From Pontibacter pamirensis (GTDB taxonomy: Bacteria > Bacteroidota > Bacteroidia > Cytophagales > Hymenobacteraceae), in the NCBI RefSeq assembly GCF_010015475.1, contig NZ_SSNI01000001.1, positions 124,001 through 188,000 on the forward strand: DNA of 64,000 nt, read 5' to 3'. Each line of letters begins with the position of its first letter. Position 1 is the stretch's first letter. The position numbers and the translations under genes are program-made. Below the pieces are notes generated by a model that was not told the DNA's origin, searched no databases, and saw only the letters and a list, made by a program, of their open reading frames with translations. Below, piece after piece: positions 42,844 to 52,176 of this stretch.

Positions 42844-43194
42844 CTACTCTTCTTTTGCTTTGCGAAGTGTTTTCAGATAGGCCACCATATTATCCAGTTC
42901 TTCATCCGGGATGACTTCTTCTTTGAAGGCTGGCATCATGCCCAGGCCATTTCGGACCTGGAACTTAATCATAGCGCCAGGTAATGGCTTGTTGTTGATG
43001 GCCGGTCCGAGGCCGGCCTCACCACCTGGATGGCACTTCTGGCAGTACGACATATAAACCTTTTCACCCTGAGCCACCGCCTGATTTTCTATATCAACAG
43101 GATCAAACATGGGTACTCCCCGGCGGGCTGTGCCGCAGTAGCTGAGCATGAGCAGCAGAAAAAAGCCGACGCTGAGTAAGAAACATCTTTTCAT
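42844..43194 (-). CDS. Cytochrome c lipoprotein
   Basis: The 116-residue product has an N-terminal lipoprotein-like signal (LLLMLSYC-GTARR, C20). One haem c attachment site CQKCH lies at residues 51-55 (after VYMSY), and a distal methionine is likely in the NGLGMMPAF segment. It is a small class I cytochrome carrying one electron in the periplasm. Its start overlaps the sugar-dehydrogenase stop by four bases (ATGA), so the two are translationally coupled and it is probably the electron acceptor of that enzyme. Confidence 0.92.
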   Translation of the reverse strand: MKRCFLLSVGFFLLLMLSYCGTARRGVPMFDPVDIENQAVAQGEKVYMSYCQKCHPGGEAGLGPAINNKPLPGAMIKFQVRNGLGMMPAFKEEVIPDEELDNMVAYLKTLRKAKEE

Positions 43195-44660
43195 AGAGAG
43201 GGCTTTGTTTTAGTGATTTTCCAGATGACCCCGGTCTTTACCACCGGGTTGATATCTTCTCCTTCTCCTGTTTCCATAATTCCGAAGTCTACCACGTACA
43301 GGCTTTCTCCGTCTGGTGAGAATTTGACACTGATAGGCCGCTCAAAGCCGCCATTCTTAAGTTTGGAAGCGGGTGCTACTATTTTACCTTCGTTGGCCGC
43401 GAATTCTGTCACTACACCGCTCTCCACGTCTACCCGTAGTACCTTATACCCTACAGGAGCCAACACTTTGCCTACACCCGGCGCCAGATCTCCAAACTGC
43501 GCTACAAAGACCTGCCCTTTAAAGCCAAAGGCGTCGCTGCGGGAAAAGTCGAGGCCGTTAGAGGAAGAGTGAACGCCAAGCGTCGCCACTGGCTTGGGTG
43601 GTTTATTAGGGTGTTGTGCGAGTATAGGCTGAGGCGGTTCTTCGCCAGGTGGGGCGAACCTGTCGCCGTTAAAGGCGAGGCCACCGGAGTAATCAGGCCA
43701 GCCGTACCACTGGCCTTGCTCTACCTCCCAAAGGTAATCACCGGTACCCCAGACAGGACGGCTGCCGCGCACATCGTAGCCGTTGTCGCTTACATAAAGC
43801 TGCCCTGCAGGCGAAAAAGCCAGCCCGAAGGGATTGCGAAAGCCCCAGGCTACCAGTTCTGGTGGCGCTCCTCCTTCCGGTAACATGCGCAGCACAGCAC
43901 CTGAGCAGGGGATGCGGCCTTCTATCACCTGGCCGGGTGTGGTAGCTGCACCATAGGGTGAATAGGCGCCCGTGACATGCTCTTCGCTTTTAGGTTCGGG
44001 CGGTAAATTGCTCGTGTAGTTCCGTCCGACCAGCACAATATCCTGGCAAGGGATATCGTGGAAGTCTGGGTACCTTTCAAGCCAGCCATAATCGTAGTTG
44101 TCTGGCCCCACAACCCCTGAGTTGGTAGCTGTGCCCAGCGAAAAGTATAACATGCCATCTGCGCCTATCACGGGGCCGTTAGTATGATGATCGCCCATGG
44201 TGGGAAGGTCTTCTATAAGGCTTGTAATATTGCCGTCGGGGGAGATGCGCAGGATTTTGCCACCCAGCATTTCGCCCCCCTCTGCCACATAAAAGTTGCC
44301 GTTATGGAAGGTAACACCTGTCCAGGGGCCGTTCTTGATGCCTGTCGCCACGGTCGTCAGGCTGCCTCCCGGCTCCACGCGCAGCAGCTTTGGTTCCAGA
44401 AACACTTCGCCGTAGGAATAACCTGCCTCTAACACGTGCAGCCTCCCCTGCTCATCAAATGCCACCGCCGTCGGGAAGGTAAGGCCGGTGGCCACGGCCT
44501 CAGCGGAATAACCGGCTGGCAGCGCAATATCATCAGGATTGATTGGCCGGGCTTCGGTGCGGATGCTGCCCTGGCCGCCTCCGTTAGACGGCAAGATGCG
44601 GTAGCAGCCACACAGGACAAAGAGCAGGAGCAGGGGCAACAGGCGAAGGGATGTTTTCAT
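43191..44660 (-). CDS. PQQ-dependent-type sugar dehydrogenase, lipoprotein
   Basis: The 489-residue product has a lipoprotein signal (LLLLFVLCGC-YRILP). The mature part is a six-bladed propeller of the soluble glucose dehydrogenase/ScyD-like type (LPAGYSAEAVATGLTFPTAV, WGFRNPFGLAFSPAGQLYV, GVHSSSNGLDFS). It ends GEGEDINPVVKTGVIWKITK. Members with PQQ oxidise sugars at the periplasmic side; related ScyD-like proteins have no proven enzyme activity. The translationally coupled cytochrome c downstream supports a real dehydrogenase role. No PQQ synthesis genes are in the window. Confidence 0.88.
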   Translation of the reverse strand: MKTSLRLLPLLLLFVLCGCYRILPSNGGGQGSIRTEARPINPDDIALPAGYSAEAVATGLTFPTAVAFDEQGRLHVLEAGYSYGEVFLEPKLLRVEPGGSLTTVATGIKNGPWTGVTFHNGNFYVAEGGEMLGGKILRISPDGNITSLIEDLPTMGDHHTNGPVIGADGMLYFSLGTATNSGVVGPDNYDYGWLERYPDFHDIPCQDIVLVGRNYTSNLPPEPKSEEHVTGAYSPYGAATTPGQVIEGRIPCSGAVLRMLPEGGAPPELVAWGFRNPFGLAFSPAGQLYVSDNGYDVRGSRPVWGTGDYLWEVEQGQWYGWPDYSGGLAFNGDRFAPPGEEPPQPILAQHPNKPPKPVATLGVHSSSNGLDFSRSDAFGFKGQVFVAQFGDLAPGVGKVLAPVGYKVLRVDVESGVVTEFAANEGKIVAPASKLKNGGFERPISVKFSPDGESLYVVDFGIMETGEGEDINPVVKTGVIWKITKTKPSL

Positions 44661-44725
44661 AGTTTTTGATTATCAGAATATTATTCTAAATTAAGGCGCT
44701 ATCATTCCGTACGTCGCGCTATATC

Positions 44726-45064
44726 ATGAAGTTGAAGCCAGTCCTTCATCAAAAGCATTGCCTGATAGCACTCAAACAGAAAAACAGCCTGCTCGAGGTA
44801 TTGTTTTGGGTGCTGGGCCTCGGTGCGCTGGCGTTTATGGAGCCTGCCGGGGAGCATTTGTTTAGCTTTTGCCCTTTTAGCTGGGTATGGAAGAACGGGT
44901 GCTGGGGCTGTGGCCTGGGGCACGGCATTGCCTTCCTGTTCCGGGGAGAATGGCGGGCTTCGTGGGAGGCGCATCCGCTGGCGCTGCCCGCAGTTCTTAT
45001 TTTACTATGGCGCAGTGTGCAATTACTGCTGTGGCCGTATCATCAACCTGAAACCAAAATCTAA
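44726..45064 (+). CDS. DUF2752 small membrane protein
   Basis: The 112-residue product has the DUF2752 pattern: CPF near residue 51, then a cysteine pair in GCWGCGLGHGIAFLF near residues 60-74, and HPLALPAVLILL near residues 84-95. Two or three membrane segments are likely. The family is widespread in Bacteroidota and has no known function. It lies nine bases before the TM2 gene on the same strand, so the two form an operon. Confidence 0.88.
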   Translation: MKLKPVLHQKHCLIALKQKNSLLEVLFWVLGLGALAFMEPAGEHLFSFCPFSWVWKNGCWGCGLGHGIAFLFRGEWRASWEAHPLALPAVLILLWRSVQLLLWPYHQPETKI

Positions 45065-45073
45065 GATAAAACT

Positions 45074-45421
45074 ATGGCTAATATTCTAAACCTGATGCCG
45101 GAGCTGGACCCGGAGGAAATGAACTACATTCAGACGCTGGTAAAGGACATGCCGGACCAGGAAGCGCAGCGGTTTGTACACATTTACCGTTCCCGCCGCA
45201 AAGATTCGCAAATTGTCCTCATTACAGCCCTCATCGGGTTAGTGGGCGTAGCTGGTGTGCACCGGTTCCTGCTCGGCCAGATTGGGATGGGCCTGCTTTA
45301 CTTTTTTACCGGCGGTCTTTGCGCTGTTGGTACCATCATCGACGCCATTAACTATAAGCGCCTGGCCTTTGAGTATAATGTAAAGGAAGCGCAGCGGGTA
45401 ATTTACATGATGCAGTACTGA
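45074..45421 (+). CDS. TM2-domain protein
   Basis: The 115-residue product has a soluble N-terminal ~45 residues (LDPEEMNYIQTLVKDMPDQ) and a C-terminal TM2 domain of two helices (VLITALIGLVGVAGVHRFLL, then GLLYFFTGGLCAVGTIIDAI) joined by the GQIG-containing turn typical of the family. The role of bacterial TM2 proteins is unknown. The pairing with DUF2752 recurs in Bacteroidota as I recall. It ends 16 bases from the convergent aminopeptidase gene. Confidence 0.9.
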   Translation: MANILNLMPELDPEEMNYIQTLVKDMPDQEAQRFVHIYRSRRKDSQIVLITALIGLVGVAGVHRFLLGQIGMGLLYFFTGGLCAVGTIIDAINYKRLAFEYNVKEAQRVIYMMQY

Positions 45422-45437
45422 GGGAAGCGCCACCTGC

Positions 45438-47396
45438 CTATCTTCCACCTACTTTAACAAAGCGGGTGCGATAGTGCTGCCTGTTGTTGCTCAGCTGTAG
45501 CAGATAGTACCCGGCGGACAAGTCAGAAACATCCATACTTATCTGCATTGTCTCTTTTAACTGCAGGCGTTTTGCTATTTGTCCCGCTGTGTTATATATG
45601 GTGGCAGCGGTGGGACCAAAGGATAAGTTGTTAATTTGTATGAAGGAAGGTGTTGGGTTGGGGTAAAGCACGACCTCTTCCAATGCAGGCACTTCTAAAG
45701 CAAGATTCTGCTGTGCAGGCAGCGCAGCGTTGAGCACCCAGTTCTGAGGGTCTACTTCGACAGCTGTTACGGTGCCTTCAACCGCTAGCAGGTGCTGCTC
45801 CAGTGGCTCGTCCTGTGTTACGCGAACGGTGGTGGTGCCGGTGGCGGTTCTGATGAGGTACTGCAGATCTGTTCTGAAGAAAGGAGTTGACGTGCTGCTG
45901 GTGGTCTGGCGGTTTACTATCAGTAGCCTGTTCCCTTCCTGGTTCCACTCAATGTTAAAGATGGGATAGCCTTCGCCGTTATACCATTGGTCGAAGAAGT
46001 AGTCCAGGTTCCTGTTGGTTGTCTCTTCAAACACGCGCTGCAGGTCGGCGGTATAGGCGGTACCTCCACCATATTGGCGCATGTAGTTGCGCAGGGCCTC
46101 AAAAAACAGCGCATCATCATCTATCTCAAAGCGTAGCATGTGCACCACAGTTGCGGCCTTTTTATAGGTCAGGCGGTAATCAAAAATGCGGCTGACACTT
46201 GTGGTGTCCCGGACGCGAAGGCTCCCGCTGGGGCGTTGTAAGGCGAAGCTATGCGCCTGCTGCATCCAGGTGCTGGCATCGGTGGGGCTATAGCGCTGCA
46301 GGGCCAGGTATTCGGCGTAGGAGGCAAAGCCCTCATTCAGCCAGATGTCCTGCCAGGTGGCGCAGGTAACATGGTCGCCGAACCATTGGTGGGCCAGTTC
46401 ATGGGCCGTGAGGGTGAAGGTGAAGGTGCTTTGCGTAGTCATGGTCTGGTGCTCCATGCTGCCGCCCATCGGCGCCATGCTGTGGCCATACTTTTCTTCA
46501 TGGAAAGGGTAGAGCGTAAACAACTCTGAGAAGTACTCCAGGAAGGGCGCTGTCCGGTCTATTTCTTCCCTGAAAAAATCAAGCGCTCCCCCGCTGTATA
46601 CATAGTTTAAAATAGGCACAGGTGCTGCGGCACTTTCCGGGTTGGCGCTAATTACGTACTCTTCGTAATCAGACACCGCTACTGACACCAGGTAGTATGC
46701 TATCGGATAGCGGGACTTCCATTCATACCGCCTCCTGTTGTTGGGCACATCTGCCACGCGCGTCAGCAGCCCGTTAGATCCCACCTTGTTTTCCGCGCTG
46801 GTTGTGACGAACACGTGCACCGAGTCGGCTTTATCGGTGAGTACTTGTTTGGTTGGCCACCACTCGTAGGCGGCATAGGGCTCGCTCAGGCTCCAGGTAA
46901 CGGAGTTGCCCCAGTTAGGCTCTGTGGCGGTGCTGAATCCGTTGCCAATAGCAGCGCTGGCCCCGGAGGGAGCAGTGCCTTTATAGTAAATGGTGGCGCT
47001 AACGGGGGCACCTGCATTTACAGAGGAGGATAGTTCTACCGCTACATCGCCAGCATTACGACTGATAGCCGCTTCCATGGTGCCATTTACCAGCACTGAA
47101 TCGATTTGAAAATTGGGGTGAAGCTCAAAAGCGAAAATGGTAAGGGGAGAGCCTCTTACTTCAGCAGCTAAGGTCACGTTGCCGGCAATGTAGGTGCTGT
47201 TGCGTTCCAACTGCAGGTCAAGTTTGTAAAATGTCATGTCGTACTGGTTCATCAGGCGCTGGTGTCCGGGAGTGGCCGCAGCCTGCCGTTGCACAGCGCG
47301 CATATGGCTTTCAGCGCAACTGCCGGTGCTTTGTGCCGGTGCCTTATGATAGCAGAGGCAGGCAAAGAGTATGAAAATCAGATTCCTGATGTACAT
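45438..47396 (-). CDS. M1-family aminopeptidase with T9SS sorting domain
   Basis: The 652-residue product has a signal peptide (IFILFACLCYHKAPAQ). The M1 catalytic domain shows the exopeptidase motif variant GGSMEHQT near residues 311-318 and the zinc motif HELAH at 332-336 with the third ligand E355 (LNEGFASY). It removes N-terminal residues from peptides. The last ~75 residues (VVLYPNPTPSFIQIN, then LSAGYYLLQLSNN) are a type A sorting domain for the type IX secretion system, so the enzyme should be secreted or surface-bound. It lies about 1.8 kb before the SusC/SusD genes and may supply them with peptides. Confidence 0.94.
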   Translation of the reverse strand: MYIRNLIFILFACLCYHKAPAQSTGSCAESHMRAVQRQAAATPGHQRLMNQYDMTFYKLDLQLERNSTYIAGNVTLAAEVRGSPLTIFAFELHPNFQIDSVLVNGTMEAAISRNAGDVAVELSSSVNAGAPVSATIYYKGTAPSGASAAIGNGFSTATEPNWGNSVTWSLSEPYAAYEWWPTKQVLTDKADSVHVFVTTSAENKVGSNGLLTRVADVPNNRRRYEWKSRYPIAYYLVSVAVSDYEEYVISANPESAAAPVPILNYVYSGGALDFFREEIDRTAPFLEYFSELFTLYPFHEEKYGHSMAPMGGSMEHQTMTTQSTFTFTLTAHELAHQWFGDHVTCATWQDIWLNEGFASYAEYLALQRYSPTDASTWMQQAHSFALQRPSGSLRVRDTTSVSRIFDYRLTYKKAATVVHMLRFEIDDDALFFEALRNYMRQYGGGTAYTADLQRVFEETTNRNLDYFFDQWYNGEGYPIFNIEWNQEGNRLLIVNRQTTSSTSTPFFRTDLQYLIRTATGTTTVRVTQDEPLEQHLLAVEGTVTAVEVDPQNWVLNAALPAQQNLALEVPALEEVVLYPNPTPSFIQINNLSFGPTAATIYNTAGQIAKRLQLKETMQISMDVSDLSAGYYLLQLSNNRQHYRTRFVKVGGR

Positions 47397-47582
47397 GGTT
47401 CGGCTGTTTTATGCGGGAAGAAGAGAATAATTGCAAATCACGATACATGATGTTACGGTTTCTTTTATGTAGATGTGTTAGAAACAGAAGAGATTATCTT
47501 GATTAAAGCGATGCAAAATTTAAATTTGCGCTCCAGCCACACCTCTTTGCGCTGTGTCCGGACCACATTCATTCCCAAACCA

Positions 47583-48404
47583 ATGACTGACCTGTATTTA
47601 TCTGAAATTTACATATATCCAATTAAATCTTTGGGAGGCATCAGTGTTTCCGCAGCGGAACTGGAAGACCGTGGCCTGCGCTACGACCGCCGCTGGATGC
47701 TGGTGGATGACAAAGGAAAATTCCTGACACAGCGGCAGCATGCCCAAATGGCGCTGTTACAGGTGTCGATGTTAGAGAATGGATTATCAGTGAGCCACAA
47801 GCAAGGAGTGCTGGAACCGCTGTATATACCTTTTGAAGTAAAAGATGCCGCAGTGCCTGAGTTACAGGTAACTATCTGGGACGACACGGTGACTGCGCAG
47901 GAGGTGGACCCGGCAATAAGCGCCTGGTTTACGGAAGTGCTGGGTATGCCGGCGCGCTTAGTGCGTATGTCCGAGCAGGCCCGGCGCCTTGTAGAAACAG
48001 ACTATGCTCAGAATGGGGAGGTGGTGAGCTTTGCGGATAGCTATCCTTTCCTCCTTATCGGGCAGGCCTCGCTCGATGACCTCAACAGCAGGCTAGAGCA
48101 GCCCGTGCCTATGAACCAGTTCCGGCCTAACTTCGTGTTCCGGGGAGGAGCACCGTTTGAAGAAGATACATGGAGTGATTTCAAGATAGGAGATGTATCA
48201 TTTCAGGCTGTAAAGCCCTGCGCCCGCTGCGTAGTAACGACCATCAACCAGGAAACAGCTGAGAAAAGCGCAGAGCCACTCCGAACCCTGGCGATCTACC
48301 GGCAACTCCGCCATAAAACAATCTTCGGACAAAATCTGTTATCCATCAGTCCAGCAGGTACAGTACAGGTCGGCGACAAACTTGAGGTGCTTTCCTGGAA
48401 GTAG
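47583..48404 (+). CDS. MOSC-domain protein
   Basis: The 273-residue product has an N-terminal MOSC_N beta-barrel (LYLSEIYIYPIKSLGG) and a C-terminal MOSC domain (LNSRLEQPVPMNQFRPNFVF). A conserved cysteine lies in KPCARCVVTTI near residue 219, where related mARC and YcbX-like proteins bind molybdenum cofactor. Such proteins reduce N-hydroxylated compounds. The ATG at 47583 is preferred; the frame opens 36 codons earlier but the extra part is unlike the family. It ends with a clear hairpin downstream. Confidence 0.92.
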   Translation: MTDLYLSEIYIYPIKSLGGISVSAAELEDRGLRYDRRWMLVDDKGKFLTQRQHAQMALLQVSMLENGLSVSHKQGVLEPLYIPFEVKDAAVPELQVTIWDDTVTAQEVDPAISAWFTEVLGMPARLVRMSEQARRLVETDYAQNGEVVSFADSYPFLLIGQASLDDLNSRLEQPVPMNQFRPNFVFRGGAPFEEDTWSDFKIGDVSFQAVKPCARCVVTTINQETAEKSAEPLRTLAIYRQLRHKTIFGQNLLSISPAGTVQVGDKLEVLSWK

Positions 48405-49161
48405 CGGCTGCTTTCGTAATGAACAACAGATGTGGAAAATAGAGCGGTAACGGTATAGCCGCCTGTGCAGCTTGCGATGTTATGTGCGTAAAAGATAGAA
48501 GTTATAAGATAGCTGGTGGGTGGGTTGATTAGCTTAAATATGCTGAATAAACCATATAACAAAATCTATATAAAAGCTTGCAAAAGAGTAACATGCAAAA
48601 TGTATGTTACTCTTTTGCTTTTCGTAACACTGCTTGTAGGTGTTGGCTGGTAGTGGCAGAGGTGAGGAACTACTGATGCTACGTTAGCTTATATTTTATT
48701 CTATACATCTTGTGAGGCGAGGCAGAACCTTTGAAAACAATTAATGTATAGACATGTTTTGTATTTTTCGTAATTTTTTAGCTTTAATTTTATCTTTTTA
48801 TAACACAAGATGTATTTATACTAAATTAATGTTAAAATTATAGTCGTGCAAGAAGTAAAATTGTAATTAATTCACAGTTTTTTCCTTCTTCTTCATGTAT
48901 ATCAGCTTTTCATAATGGTGCACAAAACGATGTGTATAGCAGCAGACAACGGTGTATTGTGCTCATTAATAGGATTATGTGATTAAATATTTGCTATATT
49001 GAATTGCCTAAAAGCTGTTAATTATAGGATTGTTTTAAGATATTTTCTTGTTTTTTTTATTATGCATGTAGAATTGTTTTTGCATTAGAATATTTTGGTT
49101 TAACTTGGGAGTTACAAACAATTTCTAACAAACAATTTTTATCTAACCTTAAAACATTAGT
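48405..49161. other. Long AT-rich control region before SusC
   Basis: This 757-base gap holds a terminator at 48577-48623 and then a very AT-rich stretch from about 48700 up to susC. Such long leaders are usual for SusC genes and could hold regulator sites or a small RNA. I see no promoter consensus, no coding frame and no known riboswitch. Confidence 0.5.
48577..48623 (+). terminator. Terminator after MOSC gene
   Basis: The arms at 48580-48594 and 48604-48618 (GCAAAAGAGTAACAT and its complement) pair perfectly over 15 bases with a nine-base loop. T-rich sequence surrounds it. Confidence 0.75.
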
Positions 49162-52155
49162 ATGAAGAGAGTACTACTACTAAGTTTTGCTTTGGTGTTT
49201 GCCTTGCTACAGCAGGTGCATGCACAGAGCACAACTGTGTCGGGGCGAGTAACCGACCAAGCTACCGGTGCAGGATTGCCTGGAGTTTCTGTAATTGTGA
49301 AAGGCACCACTGTTGGTGCTACAACTGGTGCTGACGGAGCTTATGCAGTAAGTGTGCCGCAGGGAGGAAATGCGTTGGTTTTCAGGTACATTGGCTATGC
49401 TAATGTTGAACGTGCCATAGGAAACGCAAGCACAATCAATGTTGGCCTGTCAGTAGATGACAAGCAGCTAAGCGAATTGGTTGTTGTGGGTTATGGTGTT
49501 ACAACTGAAAAGCTAAGTACACAATCTGTTGCTACAGTTGATGCGGAGTCTTTTAGAAACACGCCATTAACTAGTCCACAGCAGTTGCTGCAAGGCCAGG
49601 CTGCTGGTGTTCAGATGACGAACTCATCTGGTGTACTGGGTGCTGCTTCGTCTGTCCGTATCAGAGGTGCGGCTTCCATAACAGCTGGTGGCGACCCGTT
49701 ATATGTAGTAGATGGTGTGCCGCTTAACAACGATGATAGCTACTCTTTTAATCAAGGTGGAGCTGCAGGTCTGAACCCCCTGCTCAATATCAACCCGAAT
49801 GATATTGAATCAATGAGTGTATTGAAGGACGCTGCAGCCGTAGCTATCTATGGTTCCAGAGGTGCCAATGGTGTTGTGCTTATCAATACTAAATCAGGAT
49901 CAAAGAACCAGAAAACAGTTGTTAGCTTCGACTACTTCACAGGTATTTCAGAGCCAACTAAGCTGTTGAAGTACATGAGTGCGGAAGAATATGCCACTTT
50001 CAGAAACACTTATGGCGCAGCACAAAATCCAAATTTCACGCCTGCTACCTACGACTTAACTAATACTTATGATTGGGTGGATGGTGTAGTTCAGACAGGC
50101 AGAGTAAATTCTTATAACGTTTCGGCTAGAGGCGGTAACGAAAAGACAACATTCTATATCGGTGGTACTTACTCAGATGAATCCGGCTTTACCATAGGTA
50201 ACGAGTTAGAGAAATTATCTGGAAGGATAAACCTGAAGCACGATGTCACTGAAAATGTTGAAGTAGGTGTTAATTACAGCCTCTCAAACTCTGATATGAG
50301 ACGTGTTGGTCTGGAAAACAGCACTGCTGCGCCTCTGACAGGTGCTTACCTACAGAGCCCTTTTATGACACCATATGGTGCAGATGGCCAGTTCCAGAAC
50401 ACAGGCTTCATTGTTAACTCTATTGCACAGGAAGCGCTTACAAAGAACGACTTTAACCTGATGAGGAGCACTGGTAACGCTTATGCGCAAATCACTATCC
50501 TTGAGGATTTAAAGTTGAAAACTGACTGGGGTATAGACTTACTTGAAACGGATGCAAAGTTCCGCAATCCGGATCTGCTGAGACCAGGAGGTTACGGTTA
50601 TCGCTCTAATATATCCGATAACAAATGGTTGGTAACTAATACGCTACACTACAACAAGTTTCTTGCTGAGAGTGGCCACACATTTGGTTTATTATTAGGA
50701 CACAGCTATGAGACATCACGGTTTGATGATATTCTGGTTGAAGGCTCTGGTTTTGCCAGTGATGATCTTCCAAACGTTGCATCAGCAAGTACTCCTATCT
50801 CTACATCTGCTTCAGGTACAGAATGGGCTCTGGAGTCTTACTTTGGACGTGTTAACTACGACTATAACAGCAAGTACTTGTTTGAGGCTACACTCCGTAG
50901 AGACGGTTCCTCCAGATTTGGTGCAGACTATAAATACGGTACATTCTATGCCGCGTCCGCAGGATGGGTGCTGACAGAGGAGAGCTTTCTACAAAACGCA
51001 AACTTTCTGAACTTTTTGAAGCTGACATCAAGTTACGGAACCGCTGGTAACGACCAGATCGGCAACTTCGCTTACATCGGTTTATTTGCAGGCGGCGGCG
51101 GTGCTGACTATAACGGTCAGGCAGGTTTAATTCCTACAACTGTGCCAAACCCACAATTGCGTTGGGAAGAGACTGCACAATTTGATGTAACATTAAATGC
51201 TACTGTATTCGACCGCCTTGACCTGGAAGTAAGCTATTATAACAAGGAGACAGTGAGCTTGCTTGCAAATCAGCCATACCCGTATACGACAGGCTTTGCC
51301 AGCGCTACCAGAAACGTAGGTGAAATGAGAAACCGCGGTGTTGACCTGATGATTACCAGCAGAAACATCGCTACGGAAGATTTCCAGTGGACTACTAACC
51401 TGAACATAGGTTTCCTGGACAATGAAATTCTTTCGTTGCCTGCGAACAAAGATGCTGAAGGCAGAGACTTCTTGACTGGAAGTGCAGCACAACGAGCCAT
51501 TGTTGGTGAAGATCTGAACACTTTTTACCTGGTGAGATACGCTGGTATAAATCCTGAAACAGGAAATGCACAGTGGCTTACAAAGGACGGGGAAATAACC
51601 ACAACTTACGCTTCTTCGGATGCTGTGATAGTTGGAAGTGCAATACCAGATTATACTGGAGGTTTCACAAATACATTCCGTTACAAAGCATTTGACCTGA
51701 ATGCCTTCTTTAACTTCTCTTATGGTAATAAAGTGCTTATTGATGGTTTACGCTTTACTGAAAACCCAGCCGGTGCATTTAACAAGAGCACAGACTTATT
51801 AGATTACTGGACTCCTGAGAATACGGATGCTTTCTTCCCGGCCTTGTCTAGTCCGACTGCGCCTTTCTTCAACAGGCTTTCTACTTCTCAGTTACAGGAC
51901 GGTTCTTACCTGAGATTGAAGACAGTTTCATTCGGTTACAATGTTCCGGCTGCTATTCTAAGCAAGACAAGAGTTTTCTCAACTGCACGTGTGTACCTGT
52001 TAGGTCAGAACTTATGGACGTTAACATCTGATGACTTCAGAGGTCCGGACCCGGAAGTATCTGCGAGTGGTGGAAACAATCAGGCTGTAGGTGAGTCTTT
52101 CTTTGCTCTACCACAGCCAAGAACAATAACTGCTGGTGTTAACCTTACTTTCTAA
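49162..52155 (+). CDS. SusC/RagA-type TonB-dependent outer-membrane transporter
   Basis: The 997-residue product has a signal peptide (ALVFALLQQVHAQ). A carboxypeptidase-regulatory-like domain follows (VSGRVTDQATGAGLPGVSVI). The plug has the SusC signature near residue 222 (SVLKDAAAVAIYGSRGANGV), and a 22-strand barrel ends in an aromatic residue (ITAGVNLTF). It imports oligomers across the outer membrane with SusD as lid, driven by TonB. Codon use (GGT, GCT, TTC, AAC) suggests strong expression. No sigma/anti-sigma or hybrid two-component regulator lies next to it. Confidence 0.96.
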   Translation: MKRVLLLSFALVFALLQQVHAQSTTVSGRVTDQATGAGLPGVSVIVKGTTVGATTGADGAYAVSVPQGGNALVFRYIGYANVERAIGNASTINVGLSVDDKQLSELVVVGYGVTTEKLSTQSVATVDAESFRNTPLTSPQQLLQGQAAGVQMTNSSGVLGAASSVRIRGAASITAGGDPLYVVDGVPLNNDDSYSFNQGGAAGLNPLLNINPNDIESMSVLKDAAAVAIYGSRGANGVVLINTKSGSKNQKTVVSFDYFTGISEPTKLLKYMSAEEYATFRNTYGAAQNPNFTPATYDLTNTYDWVDGVVQTGRVNSYNVSARGGNEKTTFYIGGTYSDESGFTIGNELEKLSGRINLKHDVTENVEVGVNYSLSNSDMRRVGLENSTAAPLTGAYLQSPFMTPYGADGQFQNTGFIVNSIAQEALTKNDFNLMRSTGNAYAQITILEDLKLKTDWGIDLLETDAKFRNPDLLRPGGYGYRSNISDNKWLVTNTLHYNKFLAESGHTFGLLLGHSYETSRFDDILVEGSGFASDDLPNVASASTPISTSASGTEWALESYFGRVNYDYNSKYLFEATLRRDGSSRFGADYKYGTFYAASAGWVLTEESFLQNANFLNFLKLTSSYGTAGNDQIGNFAYIGLFAGGGGADYNGQAGLIPTTVPNPQLRWEETAQFDVTLNATVFDRLDLEVSYYNKETVSLLANQPYPYTTGFASATRNVGEMRNRGVDLMITSRNIATEDFQWTTNLNIGFLDNEILSLPANKDAEGRDFLTGSAAQRAIVGEDLNTFYLVRYAGINPETGNAQWLTKDGEITTTYASSDAVIVGSAIPDYTGGFTNTFRYKAFDLNAFFNFSYGNKVLIDGLRFTENPAGAFNKSTDLLDYWTPENTDAFFPALSSPTAPFFNRLSTSQLQDGSYLRLKTVSFGYNVPAAILSKTRVFSTARVYLLGQNLWTLTSDDFRGPDPEVSASGGNNQAVGESFFALPQPRTITAGVNLTF

Positions 52156-52176
52156 CGAGCATTTAAATTTACAGAA

